This document shows positions 9,221 to 18,247 of a stretch of 54,066 nucleotides of DNA, piece by piece; position 1 is the first letter of the stretch; each line of letters starts with the position of its first letter. A program made the position numbers and the translations under genes. This DNA comes from Halobacteriales archaeon QH_6_64_20 (GTDB lineage Archaea; Halobacteriota; Halobacteria; Halobacteriales; Halococcaceae), in contig PXQR01000128.1 of the NCBI GenBank assembly GCA_003021235.1, positions 1 through 54,066 of the forward strand, given 5' to 3'. The notes under the pieces are model-generated. The model made no database searches. It worked only from the letters and a program-made list of their open reading frames with translations, and was not told where the DNA came from.

Positions 9221-9442
9221 GATTCAGTCTTATTTGTAAGGCTACGGTCATCGATGAAATAACTGTCGCTCACCGCTACCGACGATCATACGTTTCAGTC
9301 ATGACAGTTCTCACTTACGTTCGGCCTCGGAACGACCGGACGCCGCGGATCAGGAACGACGAAGCCACGACGGGTCGATCGTGTCGCTCGGCCCGAAGCC
9401 GATCCGACGCGATCAGAGGGGACGCGGTTTGCCGGTCGCTCG

Positions 9443-11260
9443 CTATTCGACGGTAACGCTTTTAGCGAGGTTCCGAGGTTTGTCGATCGACCGGTCGAGT
9501 TGGGCGGCGCTGTGGTAGGCGAGCAACTGCAGTTGGACGCTCGCGGTGACCGCCGCCGTCCGGGGGTGTGATTCGGGCACCGGGAGCACGTGATCGGCGT
9601 AGCGCTCGACGCCCGATCGGCCGTCGGTCACGGCGATCACCGGGGCGTTCCGGGCCTCGACTTCTTTGATATTGCCGACCGTCTTGCCGGCGGCGTCGCC
9701 GTCGCCGACCGCGATGGCGATGACGGGCGTGCGTTCGGTCACCAACGCGAGCGGGCCGTGTTTGAGTTCGCCCGCCGCGAAGCCCTCGGCGTGCTTGTAG
9801 GTGATCTCCTTCATCTTCAGCGCGCCTTCGAGCGCGACCGGATACTGATAGCCCCGCCCGATGAAGAAGTACGCGTCGGCGTCGATGTACTCCCTGGCGA
9901 CCGACTCGCTCGCCGATTCGTCGAGGACGGCCTGTACGTCGCTCGGGAGGTCGCGCAGGGCACCGATCGCCGCGCGGCTATCGGCGCTCCGGGTAGTCGC
10001 GAGCGCGAGCACGTTGAGCGCGGCGAGCTGGCTCGCAAAGGTCTTCGAGGCCGCGACGCCGATCTCCGGGCCAGCCCGAATATAGAGGGCGTGATCGCAC
10101 TCCCGAGCGGCGCTCGACCCGATGACGTTGGTGACCGCGAGGGTGGACGCTCCCCGTCGGGAGGCCTCCCGGAGCGCGCTCAGGGTATCCGCGGTCTCGC
10201 CGCTCTGGGTGACGCCGATCACTAAGTTGTTGCCGATCGGCGGCGGCGAGGTGCGATACTCGCTCGCGAGAAACGCCTGTGCGGGAACGCCCGCCTCGCG
10301 GAACAGTTGAGCGCCATAGAGCGCCGCGTGATAGCTCGTTCCGCAGGCGACGAACTGCACGCTACTGGGCGGGGCGAGGCCGGCGAACTCCTCGAGTTGG
10401 ACTTGGTCGCCGAGTTCGTCCACTCTCCCTCGCAAGCACTCCCGGAGCGTGCGGGGTTGTTCGTGGATCTCCTTCATCATGTAGTGGTCGTACCCGCTCT
10501 TGCCGGTCTCCTCTGCGTCCCACTCGACGACGTGTGGCTCTTTTTCGACCGGTTCGCCCGAGGCGTCGGTGACGGCCCACCCCTCGGGGTCGAGGCGGGC
10601 GAACTCGCCGTCGTCCATGTAGACCACCCGGTCGGTGTAATCCCGAAAGGCCGGCACGTCGCTCGCGAGATAGTAGGCGTCGGCGTCGAGACCGAGTACC
10701 AGTGGCGAATCCTGTCGAGCACAGAACACGGCCTCGGTGTCCGCGAAGACCGCGGCGATCGCGTAACTCCCCTCGATGCGGGAAACGGCTTCGCGGAACG
10801 CCTCTTCGGGGTTCGCCCCGTCCTGTAGGGCCTCCTCGATGAGGTGGGGAACGACTTCGGTGTCGGTGTCGCTCCGGAAGTCGTGGCCGTCCGCGACGAG
10901 TTCGTCCCGGATTTCCTGGAAGTTCTCGATGATGCCGTTGTGCAAAACGGCGACGTTGCCCTCGCAGTCGGGATGGGGGTGAGCGTTGCGATCGGTCGGG
11001 GGCCCGTGGGTACTCCAGCGGGTGTGGCCGATTCCCACCGATCCTGGCATACTCACGCCGTCGAGCGCGCCGCGGAGGTTTTCGAGCTTGCCCGCACGTT
11101 TCTCGATGTCGACGGTACTCTCGATGCCGACGGTACCCTCGGTGCCCGCGAGCGCGACGCCCGCCGAGTCGTACCCCCGATATTCGAGCTTCGAGAGGCC
11201 GTGAATCAGTACACCGAGGGTCTCGTCGGGGCGACCCACACAGCCGATGATCCCACACAT
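9443..11260 (-). CDS. glmS: Glutamine-fructose-6-phosphate aminotransferase (isomerizing)
   Basis: GlmS converts fructose 6-phosphate and glutamine to glucosamine 6-phosphate, the entry step to amino sugars. The 605-residue protein begins MCGIIGCVG, whose Cys2 becomes the N-terminal nucleophile of the class II glutamine amidotransferase. It has HTRWSTHGPPT and the glutaminase residues LHNGIIENF, then two SIS isomerase domains (VACGTSYHAAL, SQSGETADTL) and the C-terminal LAKSVTVE. Its ATG overlaps the glmU stop by one base (TGATG), so translation is coupled. The 222 bases downstream separate it from the sugar-SDR operon. Confidence 0.96.
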   Translation of the reverse strand: MCGIIGCVGRPDETLGVLIHGLSKLEYRGYDSAGVALAGTEGTVGIESTVDIEKRAGKLENLRGALDGVSMPGSVGIGHTRWSTHGPPTDRNAHPHPDCEGNVAVLHNGIIENFQEIRDELVADGHDFRSDTDTEVVPHLIEEALQDGANPEEAFREAVSRIEGSYAIAAVFADTEAVFCARQDSPLVLGLDADAYYLASDVPAFRDYTDRVVYMDDGEFARLDPEGWAVTDASGEPVEKEPHVVEWDAEETGKSGYDHYMMKEIHEQPRTLRECLRGRVDELGDQVQLEEFAGLAPPSSVQFVACGTSYHAALYGAQLFREAGVPAQAFLASEYRTSPPPIGNNLVIGVTQSGETADTLSALREASRRGASTLAVTNVIGSSAARECDHALYIRAGPEIGVAASKTFASQLAALNVLALATTRSADSRAAIGALRDLPSDVQAVLDESASESVAREYIDADAYFFIGRGYQYPVALEGALKMKEITYKHAEGFAAGELKHGPLALVTERTPVIAIAVGDGDAAGKTVGNIKEVEARNAPVIAVTDGRSGVERYADHVLPVPESHPRTAAVTASVQLQLLAYHSAAQLDRSIDKPRNLAKSVTVE

Positions 11261-12453
11261 CAGCGGACCACCTCCGCGCCCGCAGCGATCCGACCGCCCG
11301 CACGTGCGCCGTGATGTAGGTGGGCGTTCGGTCCGATCAAGGTACCGGGAGCGAGGCTCGTGTCGCCCTCGGTCCGAACCCGATCGGCGACGACCGCGCC
11401 CAGCCGGCGGTTCGTGAAGATTTCCGAGCCGACCCGAACGTCCGTCGGGCCGCCCGAACTCACAGTGAAAGGACCGAGCCTGACGTCCTGGCCGGTAACA
11501 CAGTCGATGAGTACCGATCCAGCGCCTACCCGGGTATCGGCGTCGAGCACGCTCCGTTCTACCGTCGCGTTCGAGCCGACCGTGACATTATAGCCGAGCG
11601 CGGCGGTCGGCCCGACGACGGCACCGGGACCGACCTCACAGTCCGGCCCGATCACGACGGGTGCCTGGAGGGTGGCGTCGTCGTGAATGAGCGCCGAGTC
11701 GTTGACCCAGATTCGAGAATCGCGTTCGGGTTCGTTGACCCGGCCGCGCGCGAGCAGTTCCCGAGTCACGGTGAGGACGTCCCACGGGTAGGTCGCGTCG
11801 GCCCACAGGCCGTCGGTCCTGACGCCCTGAACGTCGCCCTCGTCGATCAGTTCGTCGATCGTGTCCGGGAGTTGGAGTTCGCCGTCCCGTCGGGGCGTGG
11901 CCGCGATCGCGTCGAACACCGACGAATCGAAGGCATAGACTCCGGCGTTGATGAGGCGGTAGTCGTCCGAATCGGGTTTCTCGACGATCCGCTCGATCCG
12001 CCCGTCCTGGAGGACGACCGCGCCGTACTGGTGGGCGTTGGTCCGTTCGATCACGCCGAGCACGGCTGGCCCGGCGTCGCGCTCGAACGCCCGGGTGACA
12101 TCCGAAACCAGGCTCGGTTCGATCACTCGGTCGCCGTTGACCACTAAGAGGGGTCCGTCGACGCTCTCGCGGGCCTGTAGGAGGGCGTGGCCGCTTCCCA
12201 ACTGTTTTCCCTGGTGGACGTAGGTGAGGGGAGCGTCCCGGTAGCGGGGACCGAAGTGTTCCTGTACGCGGTCGCGCTTGTAGCCGACGACGAGACAGAT
12301 GCGTCCGATTCCGGCGTCGATCAGCGCGTCGAGGACGTATCCGAGGACCGGGCGGTTCGCGGCGGGGAGCATGGGCTTCGGGCGGTTGTGTGTCAGGGGA
12401 TGCAACCGCGTTCCCTCGCCGGCGGCGAGGACCACGGCGGTGCGAACGCTCAT
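11260..12453 (-). CDS. glmU: Bifunctional sugar-1-phosphate nucleotidylyltransferase/acetyltransferase
   Basis: The 397-residue archaeal GlmU-type enzyme would acetylate glucosamine 1-phosphate and transfer UMP to make UDP-GlcNAc. The N-terminal nucleotidylyltransferase domain shows VVLAAGEGTRLHPLTHNRPK, GKQLGSGHAL, VVNGD and EKPDSD. From about residue 240 a left-handed beta helix of hexapeptide repeats follows (VVIGPDCEVGPGAVVGPTA and similar). I start at MSVRTAVV, because the open frame upstream (to 12660) encodes only translated heptamer repeats. It is the first gene of the glmU-glmS operon, and the pairing itself supports amino-sugar synthesis. Some archaeal relatives are glucose-1-phosphate thymidylyltransferases. 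Confidence 0.9.
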   Translation of the reverse strand: MSVRTAVVLAAGEGTRLHPLTHNRPKPMLPAANRPVLGYVLDALIDAGIGRICLVVGYKRDRVQEHFGPRYRDAPLTYVHQGKQLGSGHALLQARESVDGPLLVVNGDRVIEPSLVSDVTRAFERDAGPAVLGVIERTNAHQYGAVVLQDGRIERIVEKPDSDDYRLINAGVYAFDSSVFDAIAATPRRDGELQLPDTIDELIDEGDVQGVRTDGLWADATYPWDVLTVTRELLARGRVNEPERDSRIWVNDSALIHDDATLQAPVVIGPDCEVGPGAVVGPTAALGYNVTVGSNATVERSVLDADTRVGAGSVLIDCVTGQDVRLGPFTVSSGGPTDVRVGSEIFTNRRLGAVVADRVRTEGDTSLAPGTLIGPNAHLHHGARAGGRIAAGAEVVR

Positions 12454-12574
12454 GGGAACTATCGGGTAACGAGCCGATATGAGTTTTCCGGCCGAACTAA
12501 TACGTGCCCGCTCGAGTAGGGAGAGCTTAATACGTGTATTTGCCGGACGGGGAAGACCCGAAATCGACGAGCAA

Positions 12575-12651
12575 CGATCGACGGTCGGCGACCGACGGCT
12601 AACGATCAGCGGCCAACGGTCGACGGTGGGTGGTCGTCGATCATCGGCCAG
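12575..12651. repeat. Degenerate 7-bp tandem array upstream of glmU
   Basis: The 338-base gap 12454-12791 has no gene. It contains eleven back-to-back 7-base units without a gap, for example CGATCGA then CGGTCGG, most starting CGR. Alternate units are more alike, giving a 14-base super-period. The array lies about 120 bases before the glmU start. The remainder of the gap shows nothing notable. See the related arrays at 13424-13508 and 25859-25948. Confidence 0.65.
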
Positions 12652-12791
12652 CGTAGCCACCGTTGTCGGGTTCGCGTTCGGAAGTACGCCGGTGACCGAC
12701 GAGAACTCGTCTACGGCCGCTCCGTTGCCGTCGTGACCGGACCGGCCCCGCGGCTCTCGATGTTCGCTCGCCGTTTAGCCAGCGCCTCTCT

Positions 12792-13421
12792 TTAACCGGC
12801 GCGTTCTTTCGCCGTCGCGTACGCGTCCCTGACGCGTCGGAACGCTTCGCGGTCGCCGCCGTGATCGGGGTGGACCTCCTTCACTTTCCGCCGGTAGGCG
12901 GCCCGTATCTCCTCGTCGCTGGCGCCCGAGGGGACGCCGAGAACCGCGAAGGCGGCCTCGGCCGGGTCCGAAACGGTCTCGGACGGGTCAGGGGTCTCGA
13001 AGGGCAGGCGAGCGCCCAACCCGAAGCCCGGCATCTCGTGTTCGGCCAGCACGGCGTGAGTAGGCGAGCGTTCGATCCGGTAGTACGTCCGGGGATCGAA
13101 CGTGATCGCGACGTCGCGCTCGGGCAGGTAGAAGGCGACGGGTCGGCCGTCGAGGGGGTGGTCCTCGGCGAACGGTTCGCCGATCGCGTCGAGGTACCGG
13201 CGGATCTCCGTCCGTCGTCGGGTCTCGCCGCTTCGGCGGGTTTGTTGGTCCTGTTCGGCCGTCGGGAAGAGCCGCCCGCCGACGAGGAAGGTCCCGGCCG
13301 CGACGAGCGTGAAGACGAGGCCGAGCAACGCTCCGAGGGCGAGCCATTCCAATCCCGCCAGCGAGCCGAGGGCCTCCACGAGCACGACGTTACTGACGAG
13401 CGCCGGCGTTAAGAACACCAC
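12792..13421 (-). CDS. Membrane-anchored J-domain protein
   Basis: The 209-residue protein starts with two hydrophobic helices (about residues 3-22 and 26-48), followed by a soluble region. A C-terminal J domain shows AAFAVLGVPSGASDEEIRAA and, after KVKEV, the invariant HPD tripeptide (HPDHGGD). J domains stimulate DnaK ATPase, so it may recruit DnaK to the membrane. I use the paired GTG codons at 13416-13421 because the open frame beyond them (to 13961) runs through a heptamer array and is not protein-like. A start a few codons downstream is possible. Confidence 0.75.
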   Translation of the reverse strand: MVFLTPALVSNVVLVEALGSLAGLEWLALGALLGLVFTLVAAGTFLVGGRLFPTAEQDQQTRRSGETRRRTEIRRYLDAIGEPFAEDHPLDGRPVAFYLPERDVAITFDPRTYYRIERSPTHAVLAEHEMPGFGLGARLPFETPDPSETVSDPAEAAFAVLGVPSGASDEEIRAAYRRKVKEVHPDHGGDREAFRRVRDAYATAKERAG

Positions 13422-13423
13422 GG

Positions 13424-13508
13424 CATCGGTATACGATGTCCGATGTTCGGTGTTCAGTATCCAGTGTCTAGTGTTCGTGTCCGGTATCCGATGCGCCCGA
13501 TATTCGGT
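13424..13508. repeat. Degenerate 7-bp tandem array abutting the J-domain gene start
   Basis: About twelve consecutive units of 7 bases (one of 6, one of 9) fit a loose RTYCRRT consensus, for example GTCCGAT at 13438-13444 and GTTCGGT at 13445-13451. The array begins two bases before the proposed GTG start of the J-domain gene and extends away from it, so any promoter of that gene must lie inside it. The sequence differs from the CG-rich array at 12575-12651, but the unit length is the same. Confidence 0.65.
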
Positions 13509-13615
13509 GTTCTCGACCCGGCGGCCGGGACGGACGGTTTCGCTTCGCCGGAAAGCGGGATCTTCGCGTTGCCGGTAGGCGGTGGATTCAATCCGGTCGG
13601 GACCATAGGGAGGAC

Positions 13616-14140
13616 ATGTACGCGGTGGTCGGCTGTAGCGACTGTCGGACGCTATGGGTCGTTGAGGGACGGCCGGACACCACGGGTTGTCCCCGCTGTG
13701 GGAAGCGCCACGGATACGACGAACTGAAGCGCTTCGCCGAGACCGACGACGCCGACGACGCGCGCCAGGCCCGGGCCGCGTTGCTCGCCGACCGGGAGGG
13801 CTACGGGGAGGCGTTCGACGACCTCGATTCGTTCGCCGGGATGGACGCACGGGCCGAGGAGGGCGCCATCGACGAGACGACCTACCTCGAAGCGTCGGGT
13901 CTCGATCCCGAACCGATCGCCGACGCGGGCGAGCGCGCCGAGCGTGGCACCGAGACCTCATCGAGCAGAACGACAGTCGTCACCGAAGCCCTCGCGGTAC
14001 TCGATCGACCGACCGAGGCCCAGGTACTCGACTACGCGGCCGATCGAGGGGTTTCAGCCGAATACGCCGAACGTACACTGGCGAAACTCACACGGCGCGG
14101 CGAAATCTCGGAAACCGGCGGGCGGTATCGACGCCTGTGA
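13616..14140 (+). CDS. Zinc-ribbon plus winged-helix protein (DUF5817-like)
   Basis: The 174-residue protein starts MYAVVGCSDC and has a CxxC...CPRC zinc ribbon within the first 32 residues (CSDC, CPRCGKRHGYD). An acidic helical middle is followed by a C-terminal winged-helix-like segment (AEYAERTLAKLTRRGEI). The layout matches the haloarchaeal family I know as DUF5817. A Shine-Dalgarno-like ggagg lies 4 bases before the ATG. The next gene overlaps its stop by four bases (GTGA), so the two are coupled. It may be a DNA- or RNA-binding regulator; the function is not known. Confidence 0.8.
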   Translation: MYAVVGCSDCRTLWVVEGRPDTTGCPRCGKRHGYDELKRFAETDDADDARQARAALLADREGYGEAFDDLDSFAGMDARAEEGAIDETTYLEASGLDPEPIADAGERAERGTETSSSRTTVVTEALAVLDRPTEAQVLDYAADRGVSAEYAERTLAKLTRRGEISETGGRYRRL

Positions 14141-14508
14141 ACCGGACCGACGATCGCGACGAGGACTACGGAATCGATGGCCCATCGCTCGTCGTCGGGT
14201 CGCTCGTTGCGCTCGCGGGCGGACTCTTCCTCGTCGAACCGGTCGTCGATCCGATCAGGGTGTTCGAAAGTACGATCCGGCCGATCGCGCTGTCGGCGAT
14301 CGTTCTCACGGTCGGGTTCGGTCTCGGCGCGCTTCTCTACGGTCGTCGGGGTCGCCGACTGATCGGGTTCGCTCACGCGATCGCCGCCGTCGGGTTCGGG
14401 TTCTTCGCGGGCGCGATGGCCGTTGGAAGCCAGCTCTTTTTGTTCGGCGGCGTCGTCGTGCTTGTCGGCGGTTCCGCGTTCCTCGTGGCACGGACCTCAC
14501 GCGTCTGA
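14137..14508 (+). CDS. Small four-helix membrane protein
   Basis: The 123-residue protein has an acidic N-terminus (VNRTDDRDEDYG) and then four hydrophobic segments, at about residues 16-36, 45-66, 73-92 and 95-115. It starts at a GTG overlapping the stop of the zinc-ribbon gene (GTGA), which both fixes the start and implies coupling. I recognise no family. The pairing hints that the upstream soluble protein works with this membrane protein. Confidence 0.7.
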   Translation: MNRTDDRDEDYGIDGPSLVVGSLVALAGGLFLVEPVVDPIRVFESTIRPIALSAIVLTVGFGLGALLYGRRGRRLIGFAHAIAAVGFGFFAGAMAVGSQLFLFGGVVVLVGGSAFLVARTSRV

Positions 14509-14710
14509 GCAGGGACGCTTCTCGCGTCGTTCGCTCGTCGGTCGGTCGATGCCTGGTTGTGAACGCCGAGTCAGGCCCTACGCCGCCGATCGGGGTCCGT
14601 CCCGTTCTCGATCACCGAGCGCTTCGGGTACTCGCCGATTCCACGGCTTCGGGTGTCGACTGTACTGCGTAGGGCAATCCTTACCCGTCGAGATAACGGC
14701 GTAGGCACGC

Positions 14711-16309
14711 ATGACGAACCTCGTCGCCGACATCGAAGCTACGGCCGAAGACCACCCCGGCGCAACGGCGATCGCTGCCGATGGTCGGGATGTTTCCTAT
14801 CGTGACTTCTGGACGCGGACGGGCCGCTTCGCGGCGGCGCTTTCGGAGTATGGGATCGAACCGAGCGATCGGGTCGCGCTCTATCTGCCGAACGTCCCTG
14901 ACTTCCTCGCGGCGTTTCACGGCGTGCTCCGCGCCGGCGGGGTCGTCGTGCCGATGAACCCCCAGTACAAGGCCCGCGAGATCGGCCACCTGCTGGCCGA
15001 CAGCGGGGCCCGTCTCGTCGTTACCCTCGCGGACCTCACCCCGCGCGTCGAAGCGGTGATGGACGACACTGACGTCACCCAGGTCGTGAGCGTCGGCGGT
15101 GAAGGGAACGACGCGGACGGAGCGGACCCCGGCGGGACCGGCGAGGAGGGTCACACCACCTCGTTCGAGGCCTTTCTAAGCGAGAAGGGAACACCCGTCG
15201 CTCCCCGCGCGGACGACGACGTGGCGATCCAACCCTACACGTCGGGCACGACTGGCCAGCCCAAAGGCGTCCTGCTAACGCATAGTAATGTCGCGTGGGA
15301 CGCCCGCGCGAGCGCGTCGCTCATGGACGGTGGGGTCAAGGAGAGCGATAAGTTCCTCGGCGTGCTCCCGCTGTTTCACATCTACGGGATGACGGTCACG
15401 ATGGTCGCCGTGCTCTTCGAGGGCGGTACCTACTACCCGATGCCCGCGTGGGACGCAGGGGAGGCGTTGTCGCTGGTCGAACGTGAGAATCTGACGGTGA
15501 TGCACGGCGTGCCAGCGATGTTCAACGACGTGGTCAACCAGGAAAACGCCGACGAGTTCGATCTCTCGACGGTTCGGTTCGCGAACTCGGGGGGTGACAG
15601 CCTCCCGGCGGCGGTGATGGATCGCTTCGAGGAGCTGTACGGAATCGAACTCTACGAGGGCTACGGACTCACCGAGACCAGCCCGGTGACTCACGCGAAC
15701 GCTCCCGGACACCGTCGACCCGGAAGCATCGGCAAACCGATCGAGGGCGTCGACGCGCGGATAGTGGACGCCGAGTTCGAGGAGGTGGCGCGGGTCGAGC
15801 GCGGCCCGGTCAACGAGGCGACGGCCGACCTCGACGCGATCACTGGCGAGCTCGTCATCGCCGGCCCGAACGTGATGCAGGGTTATCACGACCGTCCGGA
15901 CGCGAGCGAGGAGGTCTTTACCGAAGCGGGCGGGAAACGCTGGTTTCACACCGGCGACGTCGGCTATTGGGACGAGGAGGGCTTTTTCTACGTCGTCGAT
16001 CGGGAGAAACACGTCATCGTCACCGGCGGCTACAACGTCTATCCACGCGAGGTCGAGGAGCTGCTCTACGAACACCCCGATGTCGCCGACGCCGCCGTGG
16101 TCGGGGTTCTCGACGAACGGCGCAACGAGACGGTCAAAGCCTACGTCGTTCCGGTACCCGGCAGCGACGTGACCGCCGAACAAGTGCGCGAGTACTGCCT
16201 GTCGAACCTCGCGGAGTACAAACATCCCCGCGAGGTCGAGTTCCGCGAGGAACTCCCCCGAACGACCACCGGCAAGGTACAGAAGTTCGAACTGGCGGAC
16301 GCCGACTGA
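14711..16309 (+). CDS. AMP-binding long-chain acyl-CoA ligase
   Basis: This 532-residue acyl-adenylate enzyme activates a carboxylate with ATP and CoA. Diagnostic motifs are the P-loop-like YTSGTTGQPKGVLLTH, the mid motif YEGYGLTETSPVTH, the TGD/R region (HTGDVGYWDE...DREK) and the C-terminal catalytic Lys in RTTTGKVQK. Length and order match class I medium/long-chain fatty-acid-CoA ligases. A four-residue run, GEGN, begins an acidic insertion near residue 135, a typical haloarchaeal adaptation. The gene is monocistronic. The chain length of the substrate is unknown. Confidence 0.9.
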   Translation: MTNLVADIEATAEDHPGATAIAADGRDVSYRDFWTRTGRFAAALSEYGIEPSDRVALYLPNVPDFLAAFHGVLRAGGVVVPMNPQYKAREIGHLLADSGARLVVTLADLTPRVEAVMDDTDVTQVVSVGGEGNDADGADPGGTGEEGHTTSFEAFLSEKGTPVAPRADDDVAIQPYTSGTTGQPKGVLLTHSNVAWDARASASLMDGGVKESDKFLGVLPLFHIYGMTVTMVAVLFEGGTYYPMPAWDAGEALSLVERENLTVMHGVPAMFNDVVNQENADEFDLSTVRFANSGGDSLPAAVMDRFEELYGIELYEGYGLTETSPVTHANAPGHRRPGSIGKPIEGVDARIVDAEFEEVARVERGPVNEATADLDAITGELVIAGPNVMQGYHDRPDASEEVFTEAGGKRWFHTGDVGYWDEEGFFYVVDREKHVIVTGGYNVYPREVEELLYEHPDVADAAVVGVLDERRNETVKAYVVPVPGSDVTAEQVREYCLSNLAEYKHPREVEFREELPRTTTGKVQKFELADAD

Positions 16310-16419
16310 GCGGGCCGCCGCGCGGACGCGGGACGCGACCGGCTACGCCGGGCTTTCCCCTCGGCCCTGCGACCGCACCTCGGGCTTCGGGGAGCACGTC
16401 CACTGGATCGGCCACCGAC

Positions 16420-18222
16420 TCACGGATACGGGTGCGGCTCGCGATCGAGTCGCGGCTCGAACCCCAAGCTCTCGGGAACGCTGTGTGCCCGTTCGCCGAA
16501 GAAGGGCTCGTCGGTGAACAGCGGCTGTGCGCTCGGGACGAGTACCCGGACTGCTTCGAACCCCACTCGCTCGACGTCCCGCGTCGTGAGACGCGCTCCA
16601 TAAGCGTCGAGCCCGGCCGAGGCGAGTCGACCCGTCACGGCGTCGAGTTCCTCGACGCCCGATTCCTCGGAGCCGACGCTCGCAGCCGGTATCGTCCGTT
16701 CGACATCGACGAACGCGCGGGCCGCTGACGGGAACTCGGCATAACGCGCGATCGCTCCCTCGGCGTTGCCTGCGCCCTTAGGACCCATCTCTCGGAGTTC
16801 GATCCAATTCTGTAGTGCCTCGGCGAGTGCCGACTCGGCCGCACGCGTCGCGTCGAGGTCGGCGTCCGACCCGACCGCGAAACCGGGCCACTCGCCCTCG
16901 CGATGGACGGCGACCGCCACGACCGGGACGTCGACGTCCTGGGTCACGAGCAGCGGGGTTGTCGAGAGGTCCTCCGCTCGGGCTCGGCGTCGGAGCGTCT
17001 CGAACCGTTCGCTGTGGACGTCGAGGCCGAGCGGTTCGAACGTCGAGTACCATCCGAGCATCGTCGCGTCCCGCTCGATGGCCTCGTACAGTCCCGACAG
17101 CAACGCCTCGGTGGTCGAACTGCCGAGCCCGAGCCCCGTCGTGATGGCCGGCCGGAAGCGTTCCTCGGGGGGTGGAAAGAGGACGAAGGCCGCCGGGAGC
17201 AGTGCCCGAGAACCGGTCGCGAGTTCCTCGCCGGCAACCCACCGGATCGAGTTGTCGAGATCGTCGCCCCCATCAGGGCGGACGAACCTCGATGTGGGGA
17301 TCGCCCGATCGAGGTCGTCGGACGTCGCTTCCGGTAGGCCCGCGGTTCGATAGACGCCGGCACAGTAGCGTTCGAGGCCCTCGCCGATCGCTTTCATGAA
17401 CGCCTCGCTCCAGTCGGCGGCGACCCCGGCGGCCTGCGCCGTCGCCCGCACGTCGCTAAAGGGGGCCGTGTCGCCGAGGTTCGCGAGGTAATACGGCACT
17501 GGAAACGACACGACCTCGCCGATCCCACTTACGATCCCGATGCGGGGGTCGAGCGCCCGCTCGGCCCGGGCGACCGCCTCGTCTACGCCTCGATCCTCGT
17601 ATTCTCGGTCGAGAGCGCCGAAGCGTTCTCGGCCGTTTCCGTGTCCGCGTTCGCCGCGCCCGCTACACCGACAGCCGGGCACCGCGAGCAGCCGTCGTTC
17701 CGCGTACGGGAGTTCGACGGGACCGGCGATCGACGCTCCGGCGAGCGTTCGCAGGGCTTCGCGACCGCCGATCGTCCCCGCGAGCCGGGCGGTCGCGCTA
17801 TCGACGGCGTCCGACGGCGTCGATTCGTCAGCACCGGTACCAGCATCGTCACTGGTAGCGGTAGCGGTACTCCCATCCTCGTCGTTTCGTCCTCCGAGTT
17901 CGACGTTCGCCGCCACCCGAGCACGGAGGCACTCGAAACATCCGGTGTCAGGGCCGAACCCGCAAACCGTGGCTTCGACATCGCCGAGCGCGTGCCCGCC
18001 GATCCCGCCGAGTTCGATGCCGATCCACTCGGTATCCGGAGCCGCGAGCGCCGCCTCGTTCGCCGCGGTGAACGCCGGCGCGCCAACCTCGTCGACGACG
18101 ACCGCGAGATCCGGTTCGGTGATCCCCTCCGGCTCGATTCGGTCGGTCGATACGCCGTCGTCGGCAAGGACCGCCTCGACGCTCTCGACCGCCGGTCCCG
18201 TGCCGACGATTCCAACGCTCAT
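16420..18222 (-). CDS. YcaO-family ATP-dependent cyclodehydratase-like protein
   Basis: YcaO proteins use ATP to activate peptide backbone amides, forming azolines, thioamides or amidines. This 600-residue protein has an N-terminal Rossmann-like domain (MSVGIVGTGPAVESVEAVL) with CFEC (95-98) and CRC (184-186), a Cys set like the zinc tetrad of the E1-like partner domain of azoline cyclodehydratases. The YcaO ATP/Mg site follows in AFMKAIGEGLERYCAG (~275) and TEALLSGLYEAIERDA (~371). An acidic low-complexity linker separates CFEC from CRC. I start at MSVGIVG because upstream frame extension is non-coding in character. No TfuA or obvious precursor peptide is adjacent; the substrate may be a translation protein or an unannotated peptide. 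Confidence 0.82.
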   Translation of the reverse strand: MSVGIVGTGPAVESVEAVLADDGVSTDRIEPEGITEPDLAVVVDEVGAPAFTAANEAALAAPDTEWIGIELGGIGGHALGDVEATVCGFGPDTGCFECLRARVAANVELGGRNDEDGSTATATSDDAGTGADESTPSDAVDSATARLAGTIGGREALRTLAGASIAGPVELPYAERRLLAVPGCRCSGRGERGHGNGRERFGALDREYEDRGVDEAVARAERALDPRIGIVSGIGEVVSFPVPYYLANLGDTAPFSDVRATAQAAGVAADWSEAFMKAIGEGLERYCAGVYRTAGLPEATSDDLDRAIPTSRFVRPDGGDDLDNSIRWVAGEELATGSRALLPAAFVLFPPPEERFRPAITTGLGLGSSTTEALLSGLYEAIERDATMLGWYSTFEPLGLDVHSERFETLRRRARAEDLSTTPLLVTQDVDVPVVAVAVHREGEWPGFAVGSDADLDATRAAESALAEALQNWIELREMGPKGAGNAEGAIARYAEFPSAARAFVDVERTIPAASVGSEESGVEELDAVTGRLASAGLDAYGARLTTRDVERVGFEAVRVLVPSAQPLFTDEPFFGERAHSVPESLGFEPRLDREPHPYP

Positions 18223-18247
18223 CGTCGACCGCCGCTGGGCACGGGAC

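Noticed and set aside
9221-9442. Mobile element or attachment site between glmS and the SDR operon
   Set aside because: No direct repeats, tRNA end or transposase; only an ordinary intergenic stretch with AT-rich patches near the SQD1-like gene.
12575-13508. Arrays at 12.6 and 13.4 kb as CRISPR
   Set aside because: Units are 7 bases, degenerate and contiguous with no spacers; no cas genes are in the window.
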